A stretch of 64,000 nucleotides of DNA from Caenorhabditis remanei (Eukaryota > Nematoda > Chromadorea > Rhabditida > Rhabditidae): NCBI RefSeq assembly GCF_010183535.1, contig NC_071332.1, positions 744,001-808,000 of the forward strand. Reading direction: 5' to 3'. Shown here piece by piece: positions 62,647 through 64,000 of this stretch (position 1 is the stretch's first letter; the number at the start of each line of letters is the position of its first letter). The translations under genes and the position numbers were made by a program. A model generated the notes under the pieces. It did not search any database. It saw only the letters and a program-made list of their open reading frames with translations, and was not told where the DNA came from.

Positions 62647-64000
62647 CTCAAAGTGAATCAAAGTTTTTTCTTTTCTGAAAACAAGAACTGTACAAATATC
62701 TACAAATACCGTGACTTTTCAGACTATTTATTAATAGATCTTCGAGAATTTTCACATGACCTTGACAGACCAAAGACCCCCACAACATATTATTATCCTT
62801 ATCGTTCCCCTCTAGAACTGTAACAAAATGGTGACGACGTATTTAATAAGAAGTGATTATTTTTAGTAGTCACCCACCCGATTTTTGTATCTTTCAAATT
62901 TTCTTTTGACGCACGTCTGGCACTTCTCAGAACTGTGTTTTTGTATTTGAGTCAGTTGCTTAATTCGAGCTGCTTATAATTCTATATTTTCAATCCGAAT
63001 CCGATTGAGCTACTCTTTGGAACAAAAGTGTGGGCCGCCCGGTTTTTTTTTGATAATCCAGCTCATGCGTCGTTGCACTGTTACTGAGAATTGTCAGATT
63101 ATTATTATTTTTGTCATCCCTGATTTCTGGCTTGACAATTTTTTTTTCAAAATAAAAAAATAAAAAAGAAGAAGATCAAACCTTCAAAGCCTAGACTGAA
63201 AGACCAAATTTGCAATTGTAAAGCCAATAAAAATTTTAGGAAGAATAGGGTTCAAATTGGAAGAAATTGTTGGGGGTGGCTGAGTAATTGAATACACCTA
63301 CCAGGATGTACTCTTCTTTTTTCGTAACGTGTATGTGACATTACCCAAAAACTTTTGGGCGTCGGAGCACACTGAAAATACTATTAAAATAGTACTTGGT
63401 ACCTGGCACCACTATAATTCAATGCAAAAAATGAATGTCATCTGTACTTATTTCACTTCACTAAATTTCGAAATCTTAAGACACATCTGGAAGAGAAAAA
63501 GGTGTAATGTAATCATGCTTTGCTCCATTTGACGTCGACAAAACAGCGAGAGGGTGGGAAATTCGGTTAAGGAGCAGTACGTCTGCTGACTATTAAAATT
63601 TATGAATTACATACCCCCTGCTATCAAATGAGATCAAAGCTACAAGTTCAGGCTATAATTTGATGAGGAACGACTACAAAGTTCTCGTTCTTTGACGTCC
63701 AACTTGATTTTCTGATTCAACCACAAAAAATTCGTCAGACATTTTCAATAGGTGTTCTGGAAGATGAATAGGTGGTGATCTACTAGAAAAGTGTGATTTG
63801 GAGGGAGAAAAGAGTTCAAAACTTTGATTGAGCAACAGACAGCAGGCTGGTTTGAGGAGGATCTTTGAAAATCCAAAAGATCGAGAGTATGACCATTTTT
63901 TCACCAGGAAATCCTTGCACCTCGGAAAAGATGAAAAATGAACAAAAAAGAATCACAAATTTAAGTCTGTAAGCCTAAGGTCCTGGTATCAAAATCCTTA
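62647..64000. other. Window end, no confident gene
   Basis: AT-rich. On the minus strand 63674-63901 stays open for ~75 residues up to the frame's end, including HLPEHLLKMSDEFFVVESEN; it might be a terminal exon of a gene lying beyond 64000, but no acceptor or family match settles it. Confidence 0.35.

Overview
The window reads as nuclear DNA of a Caenorhabditis nematode other than C. elegans. Genes are split by many short introns with a TTTCAG-type acceptor and GTAAGT/GTGAGT donors. The protein families are nematode-typical: F-box/FBA proteins, a DUF229 protein, an SPK-domain fragment and a Ly6-like GPI protein. Two conserved genes are recognisable as orthologues of C. elegans pak-2 and pptr-2. 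Intergenic and intronic DNA is AT-rich and crowded with inverted-repeat elements.

Layout. 1-9.2 kb: two plus-strand F-box/FBA_2 genes (1091-2381, 7666-9180) flank a 14-exon DUF229 gene (3883-7119). 9.3-12.3 kb: a minus-strand epoxide-hydrolase-like gene whose last intron holds an 864-bp hAT-like element. 13.1-16.2 kb: a head-to-head pair of paralogues of unknown function with identical exon phases. 16.3-17.25 kb: a small single-pass membrane protein gene on the minus strand. 18.0-24.3 kb: pak-2, with a tandem satellite and nested palindromes in its introns. 24.3-33.9 kb: gene-poor and repeat-rich, with a plausible alternative 5' exon for the next gene. 33.9-39.65 kb: pptr-2, encoding a PP2A B56 regulatory subunit. 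39.7-46.6 kb: repeats, including a 1.7-kb terminal-inverted-repeat element carrying a broken SPK-domain gene. 46.66-49.7 kb: a Ly6/three-finger GPI protein. 52.8-58.8 kb: a very young LTR retrotransposon with gag-protease but no polymerase. 58.8-64 kb: repeats, a tRNA-Leu relic and a GGCCC-rich hairpin.

In function, pak-2 (CRIB kinase, Cdc42/Rac effector) and pptr-2 (PP2A targeting subunit) are conserved signalling genes. The F-box, SPK and DUF229 genes belong to fast-evolving nematode families. The hydrolase and the DUF229 protein both appear to lack expected catalytic residues and may be pseudoenzymes.

The strongest structural signal is mobile DNA. At least five non-autonomous elements have exact 8-bp target duplications (hAT hallmark), several TA-flanked elements are present, and some insertions are nested so their order can be read. 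All splice models were made by eye; each summed to a multiple of three except the SPK gene, which does not splice cleanly.
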